From Achromobacter sp. MFA1 R4 (GTDB lineage Bacteria; Pseudomonadota; Gammaproteobacteria; Burkholderiales; Burkholderiaceae_B): a DNA stretch of 64,000 nucleotides. The position numbers and the translations under genes are program-made. The notes beneath the pieces are model-generated. The model had not been told where the DNA came from. It did not search any database and saw only the letters and a program-made list of their open reading frames with translations. The stretch lies in the NCBI RefSeq assembly GCF_900156745.1, contig NZ_LT707065.1, forward strand, positions 62,001-126,000, written 5' to 3'. Shown here in pieces: positions 15,405 through 24,595 of this stretch; position 1 is the first letter of the stretch, and each line of letters opens with the position of its first letter.

Positions 15405-16385
15405 ATGGCGGGCGCTGACTTCCCTTCCACTTACACCCCCTTCCCTATGGCCGGCCCCCTTCCCTCGGCGCCCGGAGCGCTGACGCTTCGCCAGATCGAG
15501 GTTTTCCACGCCGTGATGCTGACCGGCTCGCTCAGCGAAGCGGGCCGCATGCTGTCCGTGACGCAGCCCGCCGTGAGCCGCGTGCTGGCCTCGGCCGAGA
15601 ACCGGCTGCGCTATCGGCTGTTCGAACGCGTCAAGGGGCGGCTGCACCCCACGCCGGAGGCCCGGCGCCTGTTTGCCGAGGCCGAAGAGATCTTCGGCCG
15701 CGTCAATCGGTTCAATGCCCTGGCGGGCGCGTTGGGCGCGGGCTCGGCGGGGACGGTCAGCCTGGTGTCCAGCCCCAGCTTCAGCGAATGGCTCATTCCG
15801 CACGCCATCCAGAAGTTCCGCGAGCGGCATCCCGACACGCCTATCCGCTACCGGCCGCTGGCTTTTGACGCGCTGCTGCCGCACCTGCTGCTGGGACAGG
15901 CCGATTTCGGCATCGCGTCGATGCCGCCGCCGGTCAACGCCAATATCGTCAGCGAAGAGATCGGCCAGGGCTGGCTGGGCTGCGCGGTGCCGCGCGGCCA
16001 TCCGCTGGCGGTGCGCAGGCGCATTCGCGTCGAAGACCTGCAAGGCCATCTGCTGATCGGCTATGGCGCCGACACTCCCTTCGGGCGCCTTGCCAGCCGC
16101 TTCCTGCACGCCGGCCCCGTGCCGGTGCAGCCGCAGATCGAAATCCGCTCCACGCCCGAGGCGCTGGCGCTCGTGCGCCAAGGCGTCGGCGTGGCGCTGG
16201 TCGAATCGTTCGGCTATCACCCCAGCTTCGGCAAGGACTTCGTGCTGCTGCCCACCGAACCCGCCATGAGCCACGCCATCCATCTGCTGCATTCGGCCAG
16301 CAGCCCGCTGTCCAGCACGGCCAAGCGCTTTGCGACCGTGCTGAAGACGCTGATCCGGCAGGCGCAAAAAGACGCGCCCTACTGA
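15405..16385 (+). CDS. LysR-family transcriptional regulator
   Basis: A 326-residue LysR regulator: winged helix over about residues 25-85 (LRQIEVFHAVMLTGSLSEAG, then VTQPAVSRVLASAENRL) and a periplasmic-binding-type effector domain from about residue 105 to 315. The ATG at 15405 is chosen because AGGA lies six bases upstream; a second ATG at 15447 would give a shorter N-terminus but has no purine-rich site. It is divergent from the N-carbamoyl-D-amino-acid hydrolase operon, its likely target, and its stop overlaps the pxpA stop by 7 bp on the opposite strand. Confidence 0.92.
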   Translation: MAGADFPSTYTPFPMAGPLPSAPGALTLRQIEVFHAVMLTGSLSEAGRMLSVTQPAVSRVLASAENRLRYRLFERVKGRLHPTPEARRLFAEAEEIFGRVNRFNALAGALGAGSAGTVSLVSSPSFSEWLIPHAIQKFRERHPDTPIRYRPLAFDALLPHLLLGQADFGIASMPPPVNANIVSEEIGQGWLGCAVPRGHPLAVRRRIRVEDLQGHLLIGYGADTPFGRLASRFLHAGPVPVQPQIEIRSTPEALALVRQGVGVALVESFGYHPSFGKDFVLLPTEPAMSHAIHLLHSASSPLSSTAKRFATVLKTLIRQAQKDAPY

Positions 16386-17155
16386 AAGTCCATCTGCGAG
16401 ATCGGCCGCAGGCGCACACCTTCTTCCAGCAGCGCCTGGCGCACGGCCCGCGCGATGTCGACGCCCTGCGGATTGTCCCCATGCACGCAGATCGTGTGCA
16501 CCGGCATGGCGACCACCTTGCCGCCCACCGTGCGGATCGCCTGTTCGCGCACCATGCGCAACGCCTGCGCGGCGGCCGCGGCCGGATCGTGGATCACCGC
16601 GCCCGGCTCGCTGCGCGGCAGCGTCAGGCCGTTGTCGCCATAGAGCCTGTCGGCAAACACCTCGCAGGCCACGCGGATGCCGGCCCGGCGCGCGGCGCGC
16701 TCGGTCTCGTTATGCGGCGTGCAGACCAGCACCAGGTCCGGGTCGAGCGCGCGCATGGCCCAGGTCAGCGCCTCTGACAGCGCCCGGTCTTCGAAGGCCA
16801 GCGTGGCCAGCGCGCCGTGCACCTTCACGTGCGTCACGCGATGGCCCGCGGCGCGGGCCATGCCCTGCATCGCGGCGATCTGGTACGCAAGCATGTCGCC
16901 GATGGCCTGAGGGCTGTCGCCGATGATCTTGCGCCGCCCGAATCCCCACAGGTCGTTGAACCCCGGATGGGCGCCCACATCAATGCCCCGCTTTAGCGCG
17001 GATGCCGCAGTTTGGTGCATGACCGATGCATCACCACCGTGAAAACCGCAAGCCACGTTCGCCGACGTGATGAGATCCAGCATGGCCTCGTCCGCGCCGA
17101 TCTTGTAGTGGCCGAAGCTCTCTCCCAGGTCGGAATTGAGGTCTACGTCGCGCAT
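16379..17155 (-). CDS. pxpA: 5-oxoprolinase subunit PxpA (LamB/YcsF family)
   Basis: A 258-residue protein starting VDLNSDLGESFG and continuing with SANVACGFHGGDASVM, the signature of the LamB/YcsF family, plus VGAHPGFNDLWGFGRR and HTICVHGDNPQGV. PxpA works with PxpB and PxpC to hydrolyse 5-oxoproline to glutamate using ATP. The partner genes pxpB and pxpC lie on the other strand at 21136-22901, separated by an ABC importer, so the three subunits are split between divergent transcripts sharing one control region. The ATG at 17155 follows GGAG; longer upstream frames lie over the promoter. Confidence 0.93.
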   Translation of the reverse strand: MRDVDLNSDLGESFGHYKIGADEAMLDLITSANVACGFHGGDASVMHQTAASALKRGIDVGAHPGFNDLWGFGRRKIIGDSPQAIGDMLAYQIAAMQGMARAAGHRVTHVKVHGALATLAFEDRALSEALTWAMRALDPDLVLVCTPHNETERAARRAGIRVACEVFADRLYGDNGLTLPRSEPGAVIHDPAAAAAQALRMVREQAIRTVGGKVVAMPVHTICVHGDNPQGVDIARAVRQALLEEGVRLRPISQMDFQ

Positions 17156-17188
17156 CTGAAGGACTCCGAAAAAAAAGAATTTCAATGT

Positions 17189-17222
17189 TTGGCATACCGT
17201 TGGCATGCAATTTGCATGCCAA
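17189..17222. promoter_or_regulatory. Operator candidate in the pxpA/ABC importer divergent region
   Basis: TTGGCATGCAA and TTGCATGCCAA (17200-17210 and 17212-17222) form a perfect 11-bp inverted repeat around one base. A further half-type copy TTGGCATACC lies at 17189-17198, 11 bp away. It lies 45 bp upstream of the pxpA start and 75 bp upstream of the importer start. The GntR protein encoded at 22898 in the same locus is the likely binder. Confidence 0.65.
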
Positions 17223-17297
17223 GGACTTGCTGAGGCGATATGCCCAGGATCGGGGCAGGTCTGCCCACCGCGTTTTTTATCGAACGGAGTCCAAGCA

Positions 17298-18347
17298 ATG
17301 AATTTCAAATGGAAGAACGCCACATGCGCCGTCGCCGCAGCATTGGCGATGGCGACTGGCGTGGCGCAAGCGGCAGAACTCAATTTCGCCAGCTGGGGCG
17401 GCAACTACCAGGGCGCGATCCGCGACGCCTGGCTCAAACCCTTCTCCAAGGAAGCCGGCATCACCGTCCACGAAGACACCGATCCGCAGGTGGCCAAGAT
17501 CCGCGCCATGATCGACACCAAGTCGGTCACCTGGGATGTGGTGACCGAGAACAGCGCCCGCCTGACGCGTGGCATCAAGCTGGGCGTCTTCGAGAAGATC
17601 ACGCCGGACATGGTCAACCAGGACCACGTGATCCCCAATGCCCGCAATGACTATGGCGTGCCGTCGGAGATCTTCTCGACCAACATCGGCTTCTCGACCC
17701 AGGCCTTCCCCGCCGGCAAGCCGCAGCCCAGCACCTTCGCCGACTTCTGGGACGTGAAGAAATTCCCCGGCAAGCGGACCCTCCAGGACGATCCCGCCAC
17801 GGTGATCGAAGCGGCGCTCATCGCCGACGGCGTCGCGCCCGCCGATGTGTACAAGGTGCTGGCCACGCCCGAAGGGCTTGACCGCGCCTTCAAGAAGATC
17901 GAAGAGATCAAGCCCCACGTCGCCCGCTGGTGGAAGAGCGGCGCCGAGCCCGTCAACGCGCTGGGCAGCGGCGAAGTCGTGATGGCGCTGGGCTGGAACG
18001 GCCGCTTCCAGGCCGGCATCGACTCGGGTCTGCCCATCGCCATGGGCTGGGGCGACAGCATCGCCCAGGTCGGGTACTTCGCCATCGTGAAGGGCTCGCC
18101 CAACCGCGACGCGGCCATCAAGCTGCTGAACTACATGATCCAGCCCAAGCATCAGGCCGAATTCAGCAAGTACATCGCCTACGGCCCGACCACCGAGCAG
18201 GCCCTGCCCCTGATCGACGCCAAGCGGCTGGAGCGCCTGCCTTCGACCACCGAGCGCCTGAAGAACAGCATCTTCCTGAACTCGGAGTTCTGGGACACTC
18301 ACGGCCCCGCCATCACCGAGCGCTACAACCAGGTCCGCGCCCGCTGA
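17298..18347 (+). CDS. ABC transporter substrate-binding protein (PotD-like)
   Basis: A 349-residue periplasmic protein with a Sec signal ending AQA near residue 25; the mature part begins ELNFASWGGNYQGAIRDA, typical of the spermidine/putrescine-type extracellular solute-binding family. Later DVKKFPGKRTLQDDP and NALGSGEVVMALGWNGR fit the hinge and ligand-contact regions. Known relatives bind polyamines, opines or amino-acid derivatives. It starts a plus-strand operon with a fused permease, ATPase, pxpB, pxpC and a GntR gene, so 5-oxoproline or a related lactam is the suggested ligand. CGGAG lies before the ATG at 17298. Confidence 0.9.
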   Translation: MNFKWKNATCAVAAALAMATGVAQAAELNFASWGGNYQGAIRDAWLKPFSKEAGITVHEDTDPQVAKIRAMIDTKSVTWDVVTENSARLTRGIKLGVFEKITPDMVNQDHVIPNARNDYGVPSEIFSTNIGFSTQAFPAGKPQPSTFADFWDVKKFPGKRTLQDDPATVIEAALIADGVAPADVYKVLATPEGLDRAFKKIEEIKPHVARWWKSGAEPVNALGSGEVVMALGWNGRFQAGIDSGLPIAMGWGDSIAQVGYFAIVKGSPNRDAAIKLLNYMIQPKHQAEFSKYIAYGPTTEQALPLIDAKRLERLPSTTERLKNSIFLNSEFWDTHGPAITERYNQVRAR

Positions 18348-18399
18348 TCCACCTGCTTCCCTACCCAGACGCCGGCGAGCGCGCCGGCGCCCCAATGCC

Positions 18400-20106
18400 A
18401 TGACCACGAGCACCGACGCCCTTCCCCTGCCCGTCGCCAGACCGCGCCCGGCCGCCGCTTCCCGGCGCGGCCGCGTCGCGGCCCTTGCCGCATTGCCGCT
18501 GCTGCTGTTTCTTCTGCTGTTTTTCGCCGGCCCGATCGCTGGCCTGCTGGGCAACGGCTTCAAGGGCGAGGACGACGGCCTGACGCTGGACCATTACCGC
18601 CACCTGCTGGACACGCCGATCTACCGCATCGTGCTGGTCAACACCTTCACCATTGCCGCCGCCGTCACGGTGGCCTGCGTGGTGTTGAGCTATCCGCTCG
18701 CCTACCTGATGGCGACCGTCTCGCCGACCGTGGCGCGCGTGGTGTTCTTCGCGGTGCTGCTGCCCTTCTGGTCCAGCGCGCTGGTGCGCACGTCGGCCTG
18801 GATCGCGCTGCTGGGCAAGAACGGGCCGTTGAACACCCTGCTGACGACCGTGGGCATCCTCGACCAGCCCATGGCGTTCCTCTACAACTTCACCGGCGTG
18901 ATGGTGGGCATGACGCACGTGCTGATGCCCTTTGTCGTGCTGCCGCTGTATGCGTCGTTCCGGTCCCTGGACGGCAGCCTGGTGCAGGCCGCGCAGGGCC
19001 TGGGCGCGGGGTCCGCGGGCATTTTCAGCAGGGTCATCCTGCCGCTGACCAGTCCAGGCGCGGTCGCCGGCGGCATCATTGTCTTCATGAACGCGGTGGG
19101 CTACTACATCACCCCGTCGCTGATGGGCGGTCCCGCCCAGCGCATGGCCGCCGAACTCATTTCGCACAACATCACCGAAGAGCTGAACTGGGGATTGGCC
19201 TCGGCGCTGGCCGGTGTGCTGCTGGCCACCGTGCTGCTGTCGCTGTGGCTGTTCAACCGGCTGTTCGGCCTGAACAGCCTGATCAGCGCCAGTTCCGGCA
19301 AAGGCAGCAACACCAGCGGGTATCGCCGCACGCCGGGCGGCCGGGTGTCGGTCATGCTGGGCGTGGCGTGCGCGCTGTTCCTGCTGCTGCCCATCGTCGT
19401 GGTCATTCCGATGAGCTTCGGAACCACGGAGTTTCCCATCTTCCCGCCGCCCAGCTACGGGCTGCGCTGGTACGAGAACTTCTTCACCGACGGCAAATGG
19501 CTGGCCGCGCTGGCCTCCAGTACGCGGATTGCCATCGTGGTGACGCTGCTGGCCACGGTTTTGGGCACCGCCGCCGCGCTGGGCGTCAGCCGGCTGGCAA
19601 AGCGCCACCAAGGCTGGCTGGACGCCTTCTTCATCGTCCCGATGTCGGTGCCGGCGATTGTCACGGCGGTCGCGCTGTACTACCTGTTCGCGCCCATCGG
19701 CTGGGTCGCCAATTCCATGGCGGTCATCCTGGGCCACACGGTGCTGGCCGCCCCCTACGTCTACATCACCATGCGGGCGGCGCTGCGCAGCCTGGACCCC
19801 AGCCTGGAACTGGCCGCGCTGAGCATGGGCGCTTCCTGGCCGACGATGTTCAGGCTGGTCATGCTGCCGGCCCTGATCCCCAGCCTGATCGGCGGCGCCG
19901 TCTTTGCCTTCGTCAGTTCGTTCGACGACGTGGTCATGGCGCTGTTCCTGACCACCATCCGCAACCGCACCCTGCCCAAGCTGATGTTCGAGGGCCTGGC
20001 CAACGACTTCGATCCCACCGTGATCTCCGCCTCCTGCCTGCTGGTCGGGGCGACGGCGCTGATCCTGCTTGCCAACCTGCTGATCAGCAGGAAGAAGGAA
20101 CACTGA
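18400..20106 (+). CDS. Fused ABC transporter permease (two BPD domains)
   Basis: A 568-residue inner-membrane protein combining two permease domains that are usually separate PotB and PotC subunits. The first spans about residues 30-300 with an EAA-type loop at LVQAAQGLGAGSAGIFSRV, and the second about 320-565 with LELAALSMGASWPTMFRLV. A hydrophilic linker (SSGKGSNTSGYRRTPGG) lies between them. Each half has about six membrane helices. A single fused chain removes the need for two permease genes with the one ATPase gene that follows 1 bp downstream. No frameshift is seen at the junction, so it is a genuine fusion. Confidence 0.92.
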   Translation: MTTSTDALPLPVARPRPAAASRRGRVAALAALPLLLFLLLFFAGPIAGLLGNGFKGEDDGLTLDHYRHLLDTPIYRIVLVNTFTIAAAVTVACVVLSYPLAYLMATVSPTVARVVFFAVLLPFWSSALVRTSAWIALLGKNGPLNTLLTTVGILDQPMAFLYNFTGVMVGMTHVLMPFVVLPLYASFRSLDGSLVQAAQGLGAGSAGIFSRVILPLTSPGAVAGGIIVFMNAVGYYITPSLMGGPAQRMAAELISHNITEELNWGLASALAGVLLATVLLSLWLFNRLFGLNSLISASSGKGSNTSGYRRTPGGRVSVMLGVACALFLLLPIVVVIPMSFGTTEFPIFPPPSYGLRWYENFFTDGKWLAALASSTRIAIVVTLLATVLGTAAALGVSRLAKRHQGWLDAFFIVPMSVPAIVTAVALYYLFAPIGWVANSMAVILGHTVLAAPYVYITMRAALRSLDPSLELAALSMGASWPTMFRLVMLPALIPSLIGGAVFAFVSSFDDVVMALFLTTIRNRTLPKLMFEGLANDFDPTVISASCLLVGATALILLANLLISRKKEH

Positions 20107-20107
20107 C

Positions 20108-21139
20108 ATGCATATCGCCAACGATATCCTCCCGCAACGCCCGCCGGAACGCCAGGGCAAGGAACTGACGCTTGCCGGCATCCACAAGCGATACGGCGAT
20201 TCGATTGCGCTGCCCGACGTCGACCTGACCGTGGCGCGCGGCGAGTTCTGCACGCTGCTGGGCGCGTCCGGCTCCGGCAAGACCACGCTGCTCAAGATCA
20301 TCGCCGGCTTCGAATCGCCGGACGCCGGCGTGGTCAAGATCGGCGGGCGCGACGTCACGCATACCCCGATCGCGGACCGCAATATCGGCATGGTGTTCCA
20401 GAACTACGCCCTGTTCCCGCACATGAGCGTGTTCGAGAACGTCGCGTTCGCGCTGCGCATGCGGCGCCAGAACGAAGAGGACATCCGCCGCCGAGTACAG
20501 GATGCGCTGGACCTGGTGAGCCTGGCGCCGCTGCAGGACCGCAAGCCCGGCGCGCTGTCCGGCGGCCAGCAGCAGCGCGTCGCGCTGGCGCGCGCCCTGG
20601 TGTTCACGCCCGACATCCTGCTGATGGACGAGCCGCTGGGCGCGCTGGACAAGAACCTGCGGCAGTCCATTCAGCTGCAGCTGCGCCGGCTGCACCAGGA
20701 ACTGGGGCTGACCGTGGTCTTCGTCACGCATGACCAGGAAGAAGCCATGAACCTGTCGGACCGCATCGTCATCCTGGAACAGGGCCGCATCGTCGAGGCC
20801 GGCTCGCCGGAAAGCCTGTACCGCAAGCCGGCCAGCGCCTTCGTCGCCGGCTTCCTGGGCGAATGCAATTTCCTGCCCGCCAACGACGGCGTGCTGGGCG
20901 TGCGCCCCGAACACCTGCGCCTGGGCAGCCGCCTGGCCGGCGCCGATCTGCGCCACGCGGGCAAGGTCGTGGCGTCGACGTTCTGCGGCGTGCACTGGAA
21001 AGTCTTTATCGAAGCCTTCGACAAGGTGATCCTGGCCTACGCGCCGCTGGATGTGGACTCGGCCCAGCGCACGCCCGGACAGTCGGTGACATGGGGCTTT
21101 CATCCGGCCGACGCCATGGAATTCGCCAACGCAGCATGA
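20108..21139 (+). CDS. ABC transporter ATP-binding protein (PotA-like)
   Basis: A 343-residue ATPase. Walker A is GASGSGKTT (about residues 51-59), the Q-loop is MVFQNYALFPHMS, the signature LSGGQQQRVALARAL, Walker B ILLMDEPLGALD, and the H-loop VFVTHDQEEA. A TOBE-type regulatory domain follows from about residue 245. It powers the importer formed with the preceding fused permease and binding protein. Its stop overlaps the pxpB start in an ATGA arrangement, so import and 5-oxoprolinase subunits are translationally coupled. Confidence 0.95.
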   Translation: MHIANDILPQRPPERQGKELTLAGIHKRYGDSIALPDVDLTVARGEFCTLLGASGSGKTTLLKIIAGFESPDAGVVKIGGRDVTHTPIADRNIGMVFQNYALFPHMSVFENVAFALRMRRQNEEDIRRRVQDALDLVSLAPLQDRKPGALSGGQQQRVALARALVFTPDILLMDEPLGALDKNLRQSIQLQLRRLHQELGLTVVFVTHDQEEAMNLSDRIVILEQGRIVEAGSPESLYRKPASAFVAGFLGECNFLPANDGVLGVRPEHLRLGSRLAGADLRHAGKVVASTFCGVHWKVFIEAFDKVILAYAPLDVDSAQRTPGQSVTWGFHPADAMEFANAA

Positions 21140-21903
21140 CGACCGACGCGCCTATTTCTTGCGGCCATGCCGCGCCGCGCATCGTGGCGGCGGGCGATCG
21201 CACGCTGCTGGTCGAATTCGCCGACCGCATCGACGCCGAGACCAACGCGCGCGTGCTGGCGCTGTCGCAAGCGTTGCGAGGCAGCCTGCGCAAGGTTCGC
21301 GGACTCCAGAGCGTGGTGCCGGCGTACCGCTCGCTCGCGGTGGGCTTCGACCCATTGCTGATCGGGCACGACGCCGTTGGCGAGCTGATCGGCCGCAGCC
21401 TGCAAGCCAGCGCCTGCGCGCCAGCTCCCGCGCCGCGCCGCTGGGAAGTCCCGGTCTGCTACGGCGGCGCCCACGGCATGGACCTGCAGGCGCTGGCGGA
21501 TCAGCATGGGCTGGATCCCGCGCGGGTCATCGCCCGGCACACCGCGCCGGTCTACCGGGTCTACATGGTGGGATTCCTGCCGGGCTTCGCGTATCTGGGC
21601 GGCCTGGATCCTGCGCTGCACACGCCCCGCCGCGCCATGCCGCGCGCGCACACGCCCGCCGGCAGCATCAACATCGGCGGCCAGCAGACGGCCATCGCCT
21701 CGGTGCCGGGACCTAGCGGCTGGCACCTCATCGGCCGCACGCCGTGGCGCAGCTTCGATCTGCGCCACGCGGATCCCTTTCTGTTCGAGGCCGGCGACGA
21801 GATCGTGTTCACCCCCATCGATGAAGACGAGTTCGAACGCCTTGCCGCCTTGCAGGACGACCCCGCCCGTCGACCGCAACCGCTACCGGGAGCCGGCCCA
21901 TGA
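21136..21903 (+). CDS. pxpB: 5-oxoprolinase subunit PxpB (KipI family)
   Basis: A 255-residue protein of the KipI/allophanate-hydrolase subunit 1 family. VYRVYMVGFLPGFAYLGGLD (about residues 141-160) followed by PRRAMPRAHTPAGSINIGGQ is the diagnostic cyclophilin-like region, and GPSGWHLIGRTPW follows. With PxpC and PxpA it forms the ATP-dependent 5-oxoprolinase. It overlaps the ATPase stop by four bases at its start and the pxpC start by four bases at its end, so the three are co-translated. Confidence 0.93.
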   Translation: MTTDAPISCGHAAPRIVAAGDRTLLVEFADRIDAETNARVLALSQALRGSLRKVRGLQSVVPAYRSLAVGFDPLLIGHDAVGELIGRSLQASACAPAPAPRRWEVPVCYGGAHGMDLQALADQHGLDPARVIARHTAPVYRVYMVGFLPGFAYLGGLDPALHTPRRAMPRAHTPAGSINIGGQQTAIASVPGPSGWHLIGRTPWRSFDLRHADPFLFEAGDEIVFTPIDEDEFERLAALQDDPARRPQPLPGAGP

Positions 21904-22901
21904 GCGCGCGCCTGCGCGTCGAGAAGGCCGGCATGCTGACCACGGTGCAGGACCTGGGCCGCCCGGGCTATGAACACATGGGCGTGCCGCCGTCGGGCGC
22001 CATGGACCCCGGCGCGCTGCGCATGGCCAATGGACTCGTCGGCAACGCGCCCGGCTTGGCCGCGCTGGAATTCACCCTGCTGGGCGGCGCGTTGCAGGTG
22101 CTGGAGGCGGACTGCACCATCGCCTACGCCGGCAGCGCCTTGCTGCACGCCAGCGCCACGGCCGCCTCGCCCGCCCGGTCACTGAGTCCGTGGCAATCCC
22201 ACCGCGTACCGGCGGGCGCCACCTTGACGATCGGACCGCTGCAACGCGGTGTACGCGGGTATCTGGCCGTCGGCGGCGGCATCGCCGTCGCGCCCGTGCT
22301 GGGCAGCGCGTCCACCCTGACGCGTGCCCGGCTCGGCGGCCTGGAGGGCCGTGCGCTGGCGCGCGGCGACGTGCTTGCGACCGGCGACGGCCGGCGCCGT
22401 TCGCCGCGGCGCTGGCTGGCCAGCCGCGACATCGGCTGGTTCTATCGGGACGCGCCCATCGGCGTCATCCTCGGTCCGCAGCAGGATCACTTCGCGCCCG
22501 CCGAGATCGGCCGCTTTCTTGGCGCCACCTATCGCCTGGCGCCGCAGTCGGACCGCATGGGCCTGCGCCTGGACGGGCCGGCCATCGCGCACGCCCGGGG
22601 CGCCGACATCATCACCGACCCCATCGCCGCGGGCAGCATCCAAATCCCGGGCGCGGGACAGCCCCTCATTGCCATGAACGACCGCCAGACCACCGGCGGC
22701 TACCCCAAGATCGCCACCGTCATCTCGGCCGACCTGCCTCGGCTTGCCCAGATGCGCCCGGGCCAGCCGCTGCGGTTCGAAGCCCTGGACCCGGCCCAGG
22801 CCGTGCAGCGCTGGCGCGACTACACGGAATGGGTCCGCGCCCGCGAAGACGAACTGCGCGCCGACCCGAACTTTCCCATCTTCCCCCTATTGTTTCCATG
22901 A
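21900..22901 (+). CDS. pxpC: 5-oxoprolinase subunit PxpC (biotin-dependent carboxyltransferase-like)
   Basis: A 333-residue protein of the KipA/allophanate-hydrolase subunit 2 family. The opening LTTVQDLGRPGYEHMGVPPS and the later ITDPIAAGSIQIPGAGQP and TTGGYPKIATVISADLP are characteristic. Some members of this superfamily belong to urea amidolyase; the adjacent PxpB and divergent PxpA make 5-oxoprolinase the better call. It overlaps pxpB and the GntR gene by four bases each. Confidence 0.93.
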   Translation: MSARLRVEKAGMLTTVQDLGRPGYEHMGVPPSGAMDPGALRMANGLVGNAPGLAALEFTLLGGALQVLEADCTIAYAGSALLHASATAASPARSLSPWQSHRVPAGATLTIGPLQRGVRGYLAVGGGIAVAPVLGSASTLTRARLGGLEGRALARGDVLATGDGRRRSPRRWLASRDIGWFYRDAPIGVILGPQQDHFAPAEIGRFLGATYRLAPQSDRMGLRLDGPAIAHARGADIITDPIAAGSIQIPGAGQPLIAMNDRQTTGGYPKIATVISADLPRLAQMRPGQPLRFEALDPAQAVQRWRDYTEWVRAREDELRADPNFPIFPLLFP

Positions 22902-23605
22902 TTCCTATGTCTATCATTCATGCCATGGAAAGCCCCCTGCTCAACGCCACGGCCGCCGCCCCCGCCGCCGACGACTCGCGCGACCTGGTCGACGAGGCCT
23001 ACTCGACCATGCTGGACATGATCCAGCTGGGCCAATTGCCCATCAACCAGCCGCTGCAGGAACGCAACCTGGCCAGCGCGCTAGGCGTGTCGCGCACCCC
23101 GCTGCGCGAGGCGATGAGCCGGCTGATCGGCGCCGGCTTCGCCGTGCGCACCGCGCGGGGGCAGCTCATCGTCCCTGAACCCTCGCTGCGCCAGTACCTG
23201 GAGATCTTCCAGATGCGCGTGCTGCTGGAAGGCGACGCCGCCGCGGCCGCCGCCACCCGCATGGCGCCGGAGCAGGCCGCGGCCCTCCTGGAGCAAGTCA
23301 GCGAGATCCGGCGCCGCAATGAGGCCACCCACGAGGAGAACCATCGGGTCGACAACCTGCTGCACGACAGCATCGCCCAGGCCAGCGGCAACCGGCTGAT
23401 GGCGCAGACCATCCACGACCTGCGCATCAAGGCCCGCTGCTTCGACCAGAACGGCGCGCCCGAACGGCTGATTCCCGGCTGCGACGAGCACATGGCCGTC
23501 CTGCAGGCGATCCTGGACCGCAACCCCGAGGCCGCGCGCGCGGCGATGCAGGCGCACCTGAGCAAAGTGCGCGTTGGCCTGGTCGCCCGGCACACCCAGA
23601 TTTAA
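22898..23605 (+). CDS. GntR-family regulator (FCD/FadR type)
   Basis: A 235-residue regulator. The GntR winged helix spans about residues 30-95, with LQERNLASALGVSRTPLREA as the helix-turn-helix and AVRTARGQLIV as the wing. The FCD ligand domain follows from about residue 105, with metal-site residues in NHRVDNLLHDSIAQASGN and CDEHMAVLQAI. The ATG at 22898 overlaps the pxpC stop; a second ATG three codons on is equally possible. It is the probable regulator of the whole 5-oxoproline locus through the palindrome at 17200-17222, with a carboxylate such as 5-oxoproline or glutamate as possible ligand. Confidence 0.9.
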   Translation: MIPMSIIHAMESPLLNATAAAPAADDSRDLVDEAYSTMLDMIQLGQLPINQPLQERNLASALGVSRTPLREAMSRLIGAGFAVRTARGQLIVPEPSLRQYLEIFQMRVLLEGDAAAAAATRMAPEQAAALLEQVSEIRRRNEATHEENHRVDNLLHDSIAQASGNRLMAQTIHDLRIKARCFDQNGAPERLIPGCDEHMAVLQAILDRNPEAARAAMQAHLSKVRVGLVARHTQI

Positions 23606-23622
23606 CCGCTTCCTTTATCCGC

Positions 23623-24570
23623 ATGTCATTCCCCACCCCCAAGCCTCTGCTCATCATCATGAACCCGGTCACGCAGGCCGACCGGGACCAGATCGCCCGC
23701 CACTTCGAAGTCATCTTCGCCCCGACGCCGGAACAGTATGCGCAAGCCGTCGCCGAGCACGCACCGCGCGTCGACGTGGTCATGACCATCGGCGCCATCG
23801 GCCTGACTGCAGGCCAGATCGACGCGCTGCCCAACCTGAAGCTGATTTACTCGATGGGTGCCGGCTACGAAAAGATCGACCTGGACCACGCCAGGCGGCG
23901 CGGTGTCAAGGTCGCCAACGGCGCGGGCACCAACGACAGCTGTGTCGCCGACCACGCCATGGGCCTGATGATCGCCGTCATCCGCGGCATTCCCCGCCTG
24001 GACCAGCTCACGCGGCAAGGCGTCTGGCGCACCCAGCTGCCCCTGCCGCCCAACGTCTCGGGAAAGAAGCTGGGCATCATCGGCCTGGGCGGCATCGGCG
24101 AAAAAGTGGCGCTGCGCGCGCAGGCCTTCGAGATGCAGATCGGCTACCACAACCGCCGTCCGCGCCCGGGATCGCCGCACCGCTACTTTCCGTCCGTGAG
24201 CGAACTGGCCGGGTGGTCCGACGTGCTGCTCGTCGCGATCCCCGGCGGGGATTCAACCCACCATCTGATCGATGGGGCCGTCCTGGACCAGCTTGGCGCC
24301 AGCGGCTACCTGATCAACATCGCGCGCGGCAGTGTCGTGGACACGGTTGCCTTGGAACGCGCCCTGCGCCACGGGTCCATCGCCGGCGCGGCGCTGGACG
24401 TTTATGAAGGCGAACCCGTGTTGCCAGCAGCGCTGGCCGACTTGACCAACCTGGTGCTGACCCCCCACGTTGCCGGCTGGTCGCCCGAAGCCATGCAACT
24501 GATGGTGGATAAGTTCCTGGAAAATACGCGCCGCCTGTATGCGGGCGAGCCGCTGATGACGCCGCTGTGA
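23623..24570 (+). CDS. D-isomer-specific 2-hydroxyacid dehydrogenase
   Basis: A 315-residue NAD(P)-dependent dehydrogenase. The nucleotide loop is GLGGIGE at about residues 153-159. The catalytic arginine is in NIARGSVVD (about 233), the glutamate in DVYEGEPV (about 262) and the histidine in TPHVAGW (about 281). The family includes glyoxylate/hydroxypyruvate reductases and D-lactate dehydrogenases; the length and sequence are closest to the glyoxylate/hydroxypyruvate group. It starts 17 bp after the GntR stop and may be transcribed with the 5-oxoproline genes, although no biochemical link is obvious. Confidence 0.9.
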   Translation: MSFPTPKPLLIIMNPVTQADRDQIARHFEVIFAPTPEQYAQAVAEHAPRVDVVMTIGAIGLTAGQIDALPNLKLIYSMGAGYEKIDLDHARRRGVKVANGAGTNDSCVADHAMGLMIAVIRGIPRLDQLTRQGVWRTQLPLPPNVSGKKLGIIGLGGIGEKVALRAQAFEMQIGYHNRRPRPGSPHRYFPSVSELAGWSDVLLVAIPGGDSTHHLIDGAVLDQLGASGYLINIARGSVVDTVALERALRHGSIAGAALDVYEGEPVLPAALADLTNLVLTPHVAGWSPEAMQLMVDKFLENTRRLYAGEPLMTPL

Positions 24571-24595
24571 GGCCGTATTTTGCGCGCGAGGAATT

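Noticed and set aside
18361..20391. Long minus-strand frame opposite the fused ABC permease
   Set aside because: Composition is biased and no domain is seen, while the plus strand encodes a complete two-domain permease.
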